Numbered from the stretch's first letter, positions 37,025 through 49,867 are shown. The stretch: 64,000 nt of DNA from Heterobilharzia americana (GCA_944470555.2 OX104132.1:16501755-16565754), one strand, 5' to 3'. Notes: generated by a model from the sequence alone, not told the origin. Numbers and translations: made by a program.

Positions 37025-37200
37025 CGTAGCCGGCAGAAGAATCCAGGAAACGCGTCTCATTCTATTTAGAACGCCTTGACGTTTGAAGTGGTGGGTATGA
37101 GGTTCGAGTCTCAGTGGGAACAGCATCATTTACTGAGGTACAGGTACATCCAACTGACGAGTCCCAGGTAGGACGAAATGCAAGCATGGGACTCTTCTGC
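37025..37200. repeat. Sm-alpha-like repeat with two outward hammerhead arms
   Basis: The left arm (37031-37080, minus) is very degenerate: ATCCAGGAAACGCG then TCTATTTAGAAC. The right arm (37141-37195, plus) keeps the core. Between them is a pol III B box (GGTTCGAGTCTC near 37101). Confidence 0.65.
37141..37195 (+). ncRNA. Hammerhead-ribozyme motif, cleavage site lost
   Basis: CTGACGA at 37154-37160, stem II GTCC/GGAC, GAAA at 37175-37178, and a perfect stem III ATGC-AA-GCAT. The base at the cleavage position (37188) is G instead of A, C or U, and stem I no longer pairs. Self-cleavage is therefore not expected. Confidence 0.6.
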
Positions 37201-37739
37201 TAGCCACAACCAAACAAAATAAACCTAAGTTTGTTCAGAAACTCAACTTAGTGTGCTATATTGTAATACCAATCCGTTTTATTTGCATGATAAACTGATT
37301 ACTGAATAGAAAACCTGGCTGATTTTCCCTTCCTCCTTCTCAATCTTTTTTGCATGGCTAAAATCATCTTAATCACTGCAGAATGAAAAGAAGCAGCATA
37401 TCGTCAGAATCATACGCAAGTACAGTTTCATCCTAAGTTACAAAACTAAGTAAGGACAATGAAACAGTTTTCCTCTTATCTTCATACTCTAATATGTACT
37501 CCGACTAAAAGTATATGCAGTAATTGGATTTCTTGATAACTGATGGATTTTTGAGGATTTCCCATCACAGGCTAACACCAGAGGAAAAACTAGAGTGCAC
37601 CTAATAGCCGTTTAATTCCAGTTTTCATGGATGTACACTTCTGAGAAGTCCGAATTTAGGATGAAACATCTGCCCACTCTTGAACAGTTGCCTCTATATT
37701 CCCCTAAGTTACACTTCAGTGTCATTTGTTTGATGGTCG

Positions 37740-37975
37740 CTAGCAATGAAACTCAGGAAACGAGTTCCGTCCCGCTTGGAACTCCATAGCTGGACGTACC
37801 TGAACCCCAGTGAGTAATGTTGTTCCTTCTGAGACTCGAACACAAAGACCATCACTTTAAACGCCAGATTATTAGGTTCTGGACTGCAGTCGCATCGGGA
37901 ACGACACCACTGACTAGAGGATAGGCATATTCACCAGACGACTCCTAGCCAGGATAAAGTGCACGTCCTCGGTTC
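37740..37975. repeat. Sm-alpha-like repeat, two outward hammerhead relics
   Basis: Left arm on minus (37741-37800) and right arm on plus (37925-37970: CAGACGACTCC...GTGCACGTCCTCGG). Both cores are damaged, but the outward-facing layout matches the other copies. A B-box-like GAGACTCGAACAC lies near 37841. Confidence 0.5.
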
Positions 37976-38570
37976 CATTGCTAATTACTGTCCATCAACA
38001 ATTTCTGGAATATGAATTGGACTAGGGAATGGAGAGTGTAATATCCTTCTTATTAAAGCTGCTTAATTCACATGTATCCCCTAGATAATTAACACTTAAA
38101 GTGAACCTTACCCCTGTCGAATAACTCAAATTTAAACCGCTTAGTAATTATGTCTCTTAGTATTTATATGCACACACCAATACACATTTTTTTCTGAAAA
38201 TCGAAGAAATACAGTGTGATAAAGGCAACGGAGATAAAATATTTGACTTAACTGGTTTACTGATGGGGGGTGAAGTGGAAAGAAAAACAGTGATGAAACA
38301 TTTCGGGACCTCATCCTCTGGATACATTTCGATGTGTGGCTTGGACCTACTGGAAGGGAAACACTAAAGAAAAGAAACATGGCTTTGTTTTGTCTCCTCA
38401 TCTGTCTGTTTTCTAAACATCATTCTTTCCAGCCCTTATGTGGGCTTATAGCTATATTGTGTTAAAAACAACCTGTTTGACCTTCATTTCACACCTATTA
38501 GTCCTCATCACTAAAACTTATCTTTAGCTTGGGGAGGATTTGCCTACTTTTCAAGGAATCAAACTAGCGT

Positions 38571-41500
38571 CAACCTCGCCTGGTTAACTGGTTCACTAGT
38601 TACTGGCTGGTCCTAAGCCCGGGTGAACAAAGAAGGTTGGGCATACGGCTAGCAACCCTACACACTAAAACCAATCTGACCGCTACACAAACTTCTAAAC
38701 ATAAAGAAAATATAAAAATAAAATCAGTCTTATTCCCCGCTGGAATCGGAGAGGCGAAATGACACCGATTGGTGAGAGCCTTCGGGAGGCCAATTAGCCG
38801 ATGTGTCTTCTCTCCCTCGATTAAAGCGAAAGTAAACATGGGGACATGGGATGTCCGTACTGTGTTTGAACCTGGTAAGGATTTCCAAATGCTCAAAGAG
38901 ATGAGAAGATATAGCATAGAAGTGCTGGGAATCTGTGAGGAATCTGCAGATGGAATGAATGTGGACTCTTCAAACTGTCAACTGCAGAGTTAATAATCTA
39001 CTCCGATAATGTCACCTAGACGACAACCACGAGCATACTGAGTTATGGAGTGGCTACCATGATGTCCCCAAGAGCAACAAAGGCTCTCATGCAGTGGGAA
39101 CCAATCTTCTCAACAATCAGGATCGTGAATGCAAGATTCGACTCAAAAGGAAGGAAAGTCACAAACACAATGCTACGCGCCAACAAATAATGCATGTGAG
39201 GAGAAAAAGGAGGAATTCTATAGAAAACTGCAATCAGTACTGGACAACGCCCCACCTCAATTGGCGACATCAAAATTCTAATGGGCGACATGAATGCCAA
39301 ACTGGGAGTGGACAACACGGGAAGAGAACCAATCATCGGTGAAGAGGCACTCGAGGAGATGAATGAGAATGGAGAACTGTTTGCAGATTTCTGAGCATTC
39401 AATGAGTTGGTGGTTGGAGACAGTGTGTACAAACATAAGGATCAGATCGACTTCATCTGAATGTGAAGAAAGTGGAGACACAGTCAGCCTATGGACACAA
39501 GATGAGATCAAGAAGTGGAGCAGATGTAGGTTCACACCACTCACCATCTAGTGCCAGGAACCTACCTTCAAAATCAAGTTGAAAACCTTCACCGAGGTTG
39601 ATGATAGACCACAGTTCAAGTTCAACACCGAGAACAGAAACTGAACCGAAGGACGAGACTTTAACAGATATCTTCACGTCAGTCAGTCATCAAGATGAAA
39701 TAGAAGACATTGAGCAACATCTCTGAGGAAACCTGAATGTAAGGACACCAGAACTCTGTGAAAGCTATGTGGAAAGAAACCTGCTTAACCGTGTTAGAAA
39801 GGATGGAGAAGAAATACAAGGAATGGATCTCGACGGACACATGGAAGCTTATGGACGAGGAAGAGGAAGATACTGAAGCAGAAGATGAACAAGTACAATG
39901 CATTGCAGGGATGAGCGACGAAAAGAGGAACTGAACACAACCTATAAAACACTACACTAGACAAAGGAGTGAAGAGTGCGCGCAAAGACAAAAGATACTT
40001 CTAAGACACATTGGCAAGTGAAGCAGAACAGGCTGCTGGTAGGAAAGACAGAGACCTGACAACATTATATCAAATAACAACGTTACTATCTGAGAAGATA
40101 TCAACTCAGATGAAACCAATGAAAGATAGTGAAGGGAAGCTAGTTACCAAAGAGGAGAAAAAAAGGAAACAATGGGCTGACCACTTCAAAAATCTCTTGA
40201 ATTGACCACCACCTGAAACTCGTCGAGAAATACCACCAGCAGTCCAGCCACAGAATTACCAGGAAACACAAACCCTCCGACAAAAGCCGAAGTCCTGAAC
40301 GCCATGAGGTTACTGAAGTGTGGGGAAGCAGCAGGACCGGATGGAATTCCACCAGAAGCACTGAAAACAGACACAGAGACATCAGCGGTCATGCTCACAC
40401 CACTACTCCAGAAGTTTTGCAAGGAAGGAAGTTAGGAAAGGTACCCGCTGACTGACTGAAAGAAGGGCTACCTTGTCAAACTTCCAAAGAAGGGAGACCT
40501 AAGTCTTTGCATGAGCTGGTGAGTAATCATGCTGCTGTCCACAACAAGCGAGATATTAATCCGCATCATACTGGAGAGACCAAAAGATGCGCTGGATTCG
40601 AAACTACGACCGGAACAGGCTGGCTGGCTTCAGGAAAACAAATCATGTGTGGATCAAATTGCAACGCTACGCATCATGATAGAACAGAGAATAGAATGGC
40701 AGTCAACTCCCTACCTCAACTTCACCCACTTTGAAAAGGCATTCCACAGCATCGACTGACAAATAATTTGGCAACTGATCGGACACTACGGAGTACCACA
40801 AACCTTTATCAACCTTATTTAACATCTATATGACGATGCGACATGACAAGTGATTGACAGTGGAAAGCTCAGTGATGCCTTTGAAGTGAAGACAGGAGTA
40901 AGACAAGACTACCTACTACCACCGATGATCTTCCTGATTAAGCTCGACTGGACTGGATGATGCAAGAAACTGTGAGGAGCTGTAAGAAGATGGGCATACG
41001 CTGTTTGGCTGGTGAAAAGACCCCAAAAGATCTGGGTGTCGCCGATGGTTTGTGTCTAATATCGCGCAAACTCAAAGATCTACAGGCAAGAAGAAGAGGC
41101 TAGGCAGGGCAGCAAAGACGGAACTTCCTTAATGTGCATGTAGAGAACACGGAGGTGATGAAGATAGCCAACCAACAAAAACGACAACAGGCACCGATCA
41201 CCATGAACGGGAGGAACCTAAATGAAGTTGTCTCTTTCACCTACCTACCTACCTACCTACCTACCTACCTACCTACCTACCTACCTACCTACCTACCTAC
41301 CTACCTACCTACCTACCTACCTACCTACCTACCTACCTACCTACCTACCTACCTACCTACCTACCTACCTACCTACCTACCTACCTACCTACCTACCTAC
41401 CTACCTACCTACCTACCTACCTACCTACCTACCTACCTACCTACCTACCTACCTACCTACCTACCTACCTACCTACCTACCTACCTACCTACCTACCTAC

Positions 41501-42440
41501 CTACCTACCTACCTACCTACCTACCTACCTACCTACCTACCTACCTACCTACCTACCTACCTACCTACCTACCTACCTACCTACCTACCTACCTACCTAC
41601 CTACCTACCTACCTACCTACCTACCTACCTACCTACCTACCTACCTACCTACCTACCTACCTACCTACCTACCTACCTACCTACCTACCTACCTACCTAC
41701 CTACCTACCTACCTACCTACCTACCTACCTACCTACCTACCTACCTACCTACCTACCTACCTACCTAACTACCTACCTACCTACCTACCTACCTACCTAC
41801 CTACCTACCTACCTACCTAGGCAGTTTCGTTTCAACTACACGCGGCACTGGCACAGACGAGGATGCCAAAGCCAGGATCGGAAAGGCGAGACAAGCCTTC
41901 ATTGACCTGAAGTCAGTGTGGAGATCTACTGCACTCAGTATAAAAAACAAGATCTGGATTGTCAGCACTAACGTCAAGTCAGTGCTTCTATGTGATGGTT
42001 CAGAGACTTAAAGCGTCACGAATATTATTTCCAACAAACTACAAACACACATCAACAGCTACCTACGCTCGATACTGAAGATCAGATGGGCAGAAAGAGT
42101 AAAAAAGGAAGAAGTCACACTGGCAACGAACCAACCAAGAATTCATCACCCAACAAATATACAGAAGAAAGTGGAGATTGATTGGACTGGCCATACTCTG
42201 AGAAAACCATTCGGAGACATTACGTGTAGGGACGTCGAGTGGACTCCAAAGGGGAAATGACGAGTTGGGCGTCTGAGGCGAGGATGTCATGGAGGAGATC
42301 ATGTGAGGAAGAAATGAAAGCTTGCGGGCAGTCGTCGAGCCGGGTCCAAAGGACTGGAGAGAACAGAGTGTAGTGGAGACGTGCTACTGGAGTCCTGTGT
42401 TCCACTAGGAACCCAAAGGACAGATAACAAATAATGATAA
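38571..42440 (+). mobile_element. RTE-like non-LTR retrotransposon B, degenerate
   Basis: Same family and orientation as element A. Remnants: APE endonuclease start KVNMGTWDVRTVFEP near 38832 and EMRRYSIEVLGI near 38901; QIDFI near 39442, with the segment before it (the HKA region of A) deleted; KQWADHFKNLLN near 40168; GEAAGPDGIPPEAL near 40324; LERPKDALDSKLRPEQAG near 40571; KAFHSID near 40735; GVADGLCLISRKL near 41036 (YADD box lost); and a final [15 protein letters not shown] at 41197-41242 that runs into a giant microsatellite. Many stops. It ends near 42440 after GTTCCACTAGGAACCCAAAG, the same end as A. Confidence 0.85.
41239..41819 (+). repeat. (CTAC)n tetranucleotide array inside RTE B
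   Basis: About 145 units over 581 bp, with a single visible interruption (CTAACTAC near 41765). The 12-bp coding period makes every plus-strand frame a stop-free Tyr-Leu-Pro-Thr repeat, which explains the two 227-228 residue open frames here; they are not genes. It grew from the codons for FTYL in the RTE protein: element A has CACCTATCTAG at the same place. Confidence 0.97.
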
Positions 42441-43206
42441 ACTAGCATCACTCGGTGCTGAAGTCAGAAGTCTTACCACCAAGCTACTCATACCCCAACT
42501 GACTCTTTGTAATACTGGATTGTATACATGTGTGGATCATTGCATTTTCACTGGTTTCAGTCTCATGAAACATTTCACATTAATTAATTAGATTCTGCTT
42601 TCTGGCTTTTACCACTAAATTATTGTACACCTAGATTCAAAACTATTAACCGTCAATAAATGCATATATTTACCCCCAGTAAGTAAGCTGTCTGGTCCTC
42701 AGTACTCTCTTCTTCGACGACAGAAGAAAGATAAACGGACCAGAAAAAGTAATAACTCTTGGTTTGTAGCGTACGGTGAGATGTATACTAGTTAGCCAAG
42801 CTCCTTAAGATCATAGGAATCATGGCTGAAGAACTTCGGTAATACAGTTCAAAGTCAGCAACGAATAGCTCATGCTTCTTATCATCTTCGAAGTCTTAGA
42901 AATATTTATACAAACTTTCATTTATTCGTTCCTTTTCTGCTCATTCATGTTTATTTACTTTAACGTAACAGCCATTTTATTGGATTCTTCTTTACATGCT
43001 GCTGTAAAATATGATAACTTGAACTGATACACTTCTGTGACCGACTCTATGTTGTTTTACCTTGTAGTCTACCTTCTGTGGCATTTACTAAAAAGTATAC
43101 TGCCGTTTGAAATTAGATTCATTCTGTCAACACATTCACCAGTGAAAGTGAAGTTATATTTTGAATAAAAATGGGAATTTGCAGCGTATATATATCACTT
43201 TCGAAT
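42441..43206. other. Stretch without recognised genes
   Basis: No coding motif or strong repeat seen between RTE B and the MITE-like element. Confidence 0.5.
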
Positions 43207-43340
43207 GACCTTAAAGGCCACCCTAACAAGTAGTGAAATAACCAGTCGGACAACGGTATTCCAGCTAGAAAGGGGTTTTTTATAAAATAAAGAGAAGTAA
43301 TTGATTGTCTCACCATTTGGTAGGGTGGAGTTTGAAGTTA
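43207..43340. repeat. MITE-like short inverted-repeat element, copy 2
   Basis: Begins GACCTTAAAGGCCACCCTAA and ends TAGGGTGGAGTTTGAAGTT. Internal GAAATAACCAGTCGGACAAC and GGTATTCCAGCTAG match the other copies. It abuts PLE B. Confidence 0.6.
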
Positions 43341-43349
43341 TCAGTTAAA

Positions 43350-44630
43350 CACAGCTTCAGAGAGGAAAATTTTTTCCTTTCGATGAAATCATTCTCTTAG
43401 CTGTACACTCATGAACAAATTGTAAAGAGGATACAACATTCCAGAGGAATTCCTGGTCAAAGATCAATTTAAACTGCATCACAGGGGAACGTTGCTTAAT
43501 GAGGGAATAAACAAAATGATTACAAAAAGAAAATGAAAATAGGTACGTCATTTGCGGGTTACTCACAGTGATCGATAATCTACGATGGGCATTCCAGAAA
43601 AAGAGGTTGTACATACTTCTTTTGAACGCATAATAATAGTTTGAATTTTGAATCGCTAATGCTTCAGCTATGCTCAACTGTCTCAGCCTCACTCTTTTCG
43701 AGTGGCTTGGTCGTACTTTGTACAGAATTTTGAAGGACTCGTCGAAAATAGTGAAATGTTCTGAGTTTACTATGTGTTCTGTTACAGGGCCGAGGATGTA
43801 TTTCATTTCTCCCATTGTCAGCCAAGTTGGATAGTGTTCGCGAGGGCGTTGCACAAGCTGGTACATGGTACAGCTGGTGTACTCAGCTCCATAGGAGCAA
43901 GTAAACTGAAAAAGGGATCTAACTAATTAACTCTCCTCAGCAATACGAAGAATAAGCATGGAGGATGCCAGTTATGATGAACTGAAAAAATTAGGATAAA
44001 TCCTAATGAAAAATGGATACCCAGTGAAACTCATAGGTAAGAATTTAAAGTCAGAAAACGCCATTGTACGCATACATACTGCTCTAGGAGAGATTTTATT
44101 ATTCAATCGCTAATTCAGGGGAGATAATGCAGCAGATATACTTAGAAAGAGACTATTAAGGTTCATAAACAGAACATTTTTGCCACCAATCCTAGAATCA
44201 CGTCCCGCTGCCAGAGACTCATTCATCAGCATGCAGACGATGAGTCGGAGCACTGAGCTGCATTACTGTGTGTATATCTGTATGTACAACCTCTTTTTCT
44301 GGAATGCCCATCGTAGATTATCGATCACTGTGAGTAATCCGCAAATGACGTACCTATTTTCATTTTCTTTTTGTAATCATTTTGTTTATTCCCTCATTAC
44401 GCAACGTTCCCCTGTGATGCAGTTTAAATTGATCTTTGACCAGGAATTCCTCTGGAATGTTGTATCCTCTTTACTATTTGTTCATGAATGTACAGCTAAG
44501 AGAATGATTTCATCGAAAGGAGAAATTTTTCATCTGTGTTACTGTGTGTTTGCCTATTTTCGAATAGAATTGTTTCAATATTTGAAGCATAACAAAGAAA
44601 TTAACCATTAAAGTTCAACATTAGCTTTAA
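43350..44630. mobile_element. Penelope-like element B, inverted fragments
   Basis: 43366-43610 and 44280-44530 are reverse complements (for example CATTTTCTTTTTGTAATCAT on the plus side). The left half is a minus-strand GIY-YIG module: MYQLVQRPREHYPTWLTMGE (43866 downward), then VTEHIVNSEH and a C-terminal SKRVRLRQLSIAEAL. The right half encodes on the plus strand the piece that precedes that module in an intact PLE: MKNGYPVKLIGKNL (about 44010) and FRGDNAADILRKRLLRFINR (about 44118). The element is thus two 3' halves facing outward, neither with a reverse-transcriptase core. Internal stops are present. Confidence 0.75.
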
Positions 44631-46460
44631 AAATACCACTCATCCATTGAAAACATCAAACGGATTAAACGTATACTGACAGCGTTCGAAAAGGCTTGTC
44701 ATCCTTTCGATAAATCCTATCACTTTTACTAATCAGTGTAAGAATTATGGTAAGAAGACAACTGATCAGACTGACCAGAAAATTATTTCTTCTCACCCTC
44801 ACCTCCATCCTCCAACCGTTCATAAATCATAGATTAAAACTGTATTTGCGGATAAGAAAGGGTTCTGAATTAACAGGGGATTAGCTTTATTCGTTACATA
44901 TTTGACATGAGCATTGAGAAGAAGCTTTCAAATGAATGAAAGAATGAGTTATTATTCGTGGATACGTTATTGGCCTTGATGAATGTTCAGTGAAACCCTT
45001 GAACATTTAAAGAAAGTAAGTGACTCGAAATCTGAAACTGTACAATGAACTGTTGAATTAATGGCTGGTTTATGATAGTTTTTAGTAGTTTTGCAGAAAG
45101 TCGGTCGATGAGAGAGTAATAAGTGGAGTTTTTCATGCAACTAACTGCCATAATATTGGGTTCTTATTGTTCCTGACAAACTACGGATGGAAAGAATTAA
45201 GGATTTAATATATTTTACTATAATTTTTGTATGAGAGCTACATAGAAGTGGGATCCAAAATGAATGAGAAGATGTGTTTACTGAGTTGGTGAACACCTAA
45301 AGAAACTATAAGCAGAAGTGAACGAAGTAACCTATATCCTCTTCTTGAAAATACTAAAATGAAACATAAGTAAAATTGCTGTGATTGACTTGTTGACTGG
45401 ACGCCAACCCTGGTTCGGCACACGTCTCAATGTCCTGCCACATACTATCACCAATGTATCATCTCATTGTTGTTCACATGCTTATATTCGTAACTGTGTA
45501 TGAGTTTATAGTCTTACGGTAAACGTTTATTTGACTTGATTGTATTCGAAAACCGACAGAGGAACAGGGAAATTCTTTCCAAAAAAACGGAGGAACTGAA
45601 AAAGTGAGTGTCTAACAGTATTTGGAAACAAAGTAAAGCATTATTGACCCTTTTTTAACTTCTGAACATTATATATCCTCGGTGTAATCCGGGATCGAAC
45701 TCAAAATGCCAGTCGGATAACCTTAAAACATTTCCACAATATTTCGTAGTCGATGGCAATAGCCAAAAAGTATTATCTTGTGAACATAGTACTTCTTCGC
45801 TTACAACAGCAAGGCATTCTTGTAGCCTTGAGGTAGGTGACTTTATGTTTCACTAACCATGTGGCATTTGGTGCCTATTCATTGGATTATCTGTGTACTA
45901 TCAACATAGGCAGCAGTCTTCGCCCCGTCATCTGAAGAGGCTGATGTCACAGAGTTCTAGTAAGATTAAATAATGCTTAATGTTGAACCGTCAAGAGATG
46001 CTGCAAACAGACTAGTGTATAAAAGGTGGCTGTCCCAAATCCTAGTAGAATTTCAAACAAATTGAGAGTTATGCAAAAATTCCCATTTGGACATTTAGTA
46101 AAACAAACAATGTGAGCGAAGGAATATTTTTCTCCAATTAATTCATCATCGATGGCTCTACACTAATATATCGAACTTTCAAAACGTAAAGTTACATACC
46201 AATCTAGTGGTGAGAGTTATTTAATAACAGGTTATCAATCTCAAAGTATCAAGGGGGTGATAATCGATCAGGTAATTAAGATAATTAACTAAAGCATAGA
46301 TTAGTTATAGCAGAAAGATTTTGTGAAATTTTAAACAGGTTCTTACATAACTGATATTTTGTATGATGGTAACTGAAGCGTGAAAATGAACTGTGACGTA
46401 AAGTGGTAAATTGGTGACGGTAATTAAAGACAGTAGGGGGGGGAACAAGATGGCTAAAAC
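44631..46460. other. Stretch without recognised genes
   Basis: A possible B-box-like GGGATCGAACTC is near 45690. Otherwise no motif stands out. Confidence 0.5.
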
Positions 46461-46461
46461 T

Positions 46462-46462
<1 letters not shown>

Positions 46463-46509
<47 letters not shown>
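46463..46509 (+). repeat. (AAT)n microsatellite at the 3' end of PLE C
   Basis: A pure AAT array just outside the 3' end (minus-strand sense) of the Penelope-like element. Confidence 0.9.
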
Positions 46510-46539
46510 GAGCTATTAAAATATTAGTTATAATCAACT

Positions 46540-48870
46540 GTGGGATGGTCAAGGCAAAGAAAGAGGCTGTACGAATTTCTTCTGAACACACAGACTTGGC
46601 TTGTTTAGGTGAATTCCTATGGCTCCTGCTGTATGTACAAGGCGAACTCTTAGACCACGAGTGAGATTAGAAGGAATGTGATAGATAACTTGAAAGGCAT
46701 TATGAATGTTAAATCGGTGGCCAGTATCAATCAGATGCGAGGGTTTTGAGCTTCGTATCGATCTGGTTTCTCCCTTACATAGCCATGAAGGATGATGCTC
46801 GGGTATTCGACGACGGACTTGCCTAAGTGTACGTCCAGTGTAACTAGCTCCACAGGAGCAGTTGAACTGGTAAATGCACAGAAGAGGAGAAGTCGGGTAG
46901 TCTGTCTTTAGTTAGCTTGGTCATGATCGGCCAACTGTAGAATACACAACATAACTTTGCGGCATTAAATTATCTTCCTATGGCATTTATTAAGCGCTGT
47001 GTTACAATTTCGCTGATGATGTCACCTCGAAATTTTAGTCTTAGGAATAATGGTTTCTTGGAGACTGTAGGTATTCTGGTTTTCATATTGGACGTGTCCA
47101 TATTTTTAGCCAGAAACACCTCTGGATATCAATTACTACTGAGTAGATCATGAATAATTTGAAGCTCTTCGTCAATAGTATCATCTGAACACATGAGTCT
47201 AGCCCGACGGACCAAACATTTGACTAGATTTCGTCTATATTGCAAAAGGACAAAACTCAAGAGTGGGTGTATTGGCCTGTTGACGTTGGTTTCCGATATA
47301 AACTTCTTTTTACAGTTCCATCCACCTTCTTTGCCAATCGGACACCTAAGAAGGTGAAGCTGTCGTCACTTTCTGTCTCACTGGTGAAGGGTATCGCTGG
47401 ATGGACGCTATTGAATTTATCCAGTATAATCTTTGTTTCGTTCTTGTTATTCACAATCAAGAATGTATCATCTACCTAACGGTAGTAAAGTTCTAACCCG
47501 CTTATGATACTTTCCAGGGGGCCATTTTCTAATTTCGCTTGGAAAAAATCTGCTAAGATTTGGCCTAGTGGTGACCCTATAGCTACACCGTCTGACTGTC
47601 TATAGAATTCCTTATTGAAGAGAAAGTACACAATCATTGTACATCGTAAGAGAAGCTGTTTCAAGGTGGATGCCGTAACTCCAATTTCTATATTTCGCTT
47701 TTCCAGTTCGCTAAATATGAAGTCTACTATTTTCATCAGAGAAACATTTGTGAATAGGGATGATACATCTGAGGATGTCATAGACTTATTATTGACATTC
47801 AAACTTCTTATCAATAAAGTGAAAGGTATCTTTGACGTTGTGCTTTACAACCTCCTTATGCAATGGTTGCAAGAGTTGTACTAGCCATTTAGCTGTCACA
47901 TAATGCGGAGAGTTTGTCATGTCAAGAATTGGTCGGAGTTGTAATTCGTTCTTATATACTTTTGGTAAGCCATGTAACCTCGGTGCAACTGTACCAGTAG
48001 GTCTGAGTGTTTCATACACACTTTGTGAAATGAAGCCTTGGTGTTTCAACTTCATTAAGGATCCATATAACTGCCTCTCAGTCTTCTTTGTCATGTCAGT
48101 ATTGGTTGATAGTTTTTGAAATTTACTGTGATCACTAAGAAGGCTGTTCATTTTATCCAGGTAGTCCGCTTTGTTCATAACAAGTACTCCTGAACCTTTA
48201 TTGGGCCTAATGATCGGTAGATTCCCGATCATTCGGAGTTTACGTAAGGCTTCTCTATGTTTTCTAGTCAAGATGCCTCTAGCATTCTGCTTAATATTCA
48301 TAAATTTGTAGCAACAGTCAACCAGGGTAAGCTTGAATCTTTCTGCCTCCTCACTTGAAGAAGGTGATAAGTCTTCTGTCTGTGAGTATAAGTTTTCAAA
48401 CTGAACTTGAGTGTCTATTCTGTTAGGTGTAATATGACTATCACAAAACTTAGGACCCAGAGATAATGTTTGTAGTGCTACCATATCAAGATCAGTATTG
48501 GAAAAATTATAAACATACCGACCAGGATTTGGAGGAAATCTCATTTCTGGAGTCCGATTCTCCAAGTTTTGAATAAAGTGAATTCTTTTCTTCTCCTTCC
48601 TTTTGCTGACAACTTGATTGACATATTCCAAGAATGGTTGTTTCAGGTGATGTGGGAGATCTTCAATAGTATGAAGTCTTTCTGCAACGTTTTTCATCAA
48701 CTCTGTTGCGCATGAGTTTAGAGAATCAATCTGGTTAAGAGCATGTCGTTTAAGTGTTCTTCCATTTGGTCGAAGTCTGTTACGACGTAGAGATTTCCAG
48801 TAGACTTTAGGATAGCGGTTGGTTTGAATACACTCATAGATAAAGTCCGTCTAAGTCTTCGTTTTGAAAA
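46540..48870 (-). mobile_element. Penelope-like element C, nearly complete but broken
   Basis: The most complete PLE. From right to left on the minus strand: an N-terminal domain open from about 48850 (FIYECIQTNRYPKVYW) through 47789, containing RPNKGSGVLVMNKADYL and the RT block APRLHGLPKVYK...LRPILDMTNSPHY. After a frame shift near 47815 comes SSDVSSLFTNV and DGVAIGSPLGQILADFF. The active-site box reads Y-stop-V-D-D (TAG where TAC is expected, near 47480). Then RKPTSTGQY, a thumb (CLVRRARLMCSDDTIDEEL near 47215), and a GIY-YIG module (CSCGASYTGRTLRQVRRRIP near 46830). In PLEs, RT and GIY-YIG act together in target-primed retrotransposition. The frame shift and the active-site stop make this copy inactive. 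Confidence 0.88.
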
Positions 48871-49039
48871 TGCTATGTCAGTGTAGAGCCACTGATGAGG
48901 AACTAATTGAAAATAAATATTTCTTCGCTCACATGGTTTGTTTTACTGAATTGAGAGTCGTTTAAGATTGAGTTGAGTGAGCACATTTCTGCATGGTTTC
49001 AAACTGTGACTTAGTCAGCGTGCACTTTTCTCGTGTTAG

Positions 49040-49270
49040 TTGGATGAAGGCAGACAGCAGGAAGCCCTGGAACTAGGTTCTGTGCTTGTCGACACTCGTC
49101 AGCAAAGCGTATCTGCAAAATGCATCGCGATGCCGAGTTGTCTAGCCTAGTGGCCATGTTGCAAAATGATCAGAAGAATTCGATCAGCACTTAGGACTAG
49201 ACAACATGAAGTTGATAACTCTCCAGTGATCAATCAATGTACCTCTGTCGTGTTTCCAGTAGTTCTGCAA
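49040..49270 (+). repeat. Dispersed repeat (family 3), longest copy
   Basis: Begins CAGGAAGCCCTGGAACTAGG, includes GTCGACACTCGTCAGCAAAG (shared with 26130-26230), then GCACTTAGGACTAGACAACA and CCAGTGATCAATCAATGTAC. It joins the two halves that occur separately elsewhere in the window. Confidence 0.6.
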
Positions 49271-49867
49271 AGAAGGAGGGGGTGTCATATGAGCCATCTA
49301 GTTGATAGGTCAGTTTGGTCAAAGGATTAACTGGAATTTGATGATGAAACTGTTGAGTATGCTACATCAGTCAGTTTCGCTTTTGTCAAATGGTACACTA
49401 CTCTAAACTACCAATGTATTTTATCACTACCACCCACCCACTCAACTTTACTTAGATGACTATTTTCAGCTTTTTCTTGTCTTTATGGTCGACTTTTATG
49501 CATAAATAGACATCGGTAATTTAGTCAACTGCTTGTTGGAGAAGTAGTCTCCCACCTTTGGGGTCGAACAGTTTTTAGGTTGTTTTGACATCTTGTTGGT
49601 TATTTTCTTATTTGATTGGACTTGTGAAGTCGGCGATTTCCCCCTTGCTGAAGCAGTACGTCCATTCTGATAGTGTAACGTCTGCCAGCTGAAGCTCCAG
49701 GCTTAAGAATAGTTTCCATTCAACAGGGAAAATCATATGGTCTAGAAACTAATCATTTTACCTGAAGTCAGTTTTCACGTTCTGAAATACTGTAATTACT
49801 CCAAAGAATTATCATATGATCATCTAATATTTAATGAATCGATAGGGATCCGAAAATCTCGGGGGCG

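Noticed and set aside
41134..41905. Two overlapping 227-228 residue Tyr-Leu-Pro-Thr repeat proteins
   Set aside because: They are the CTAC microsatellite read in frame; the flanks belong to a dead RTE element.
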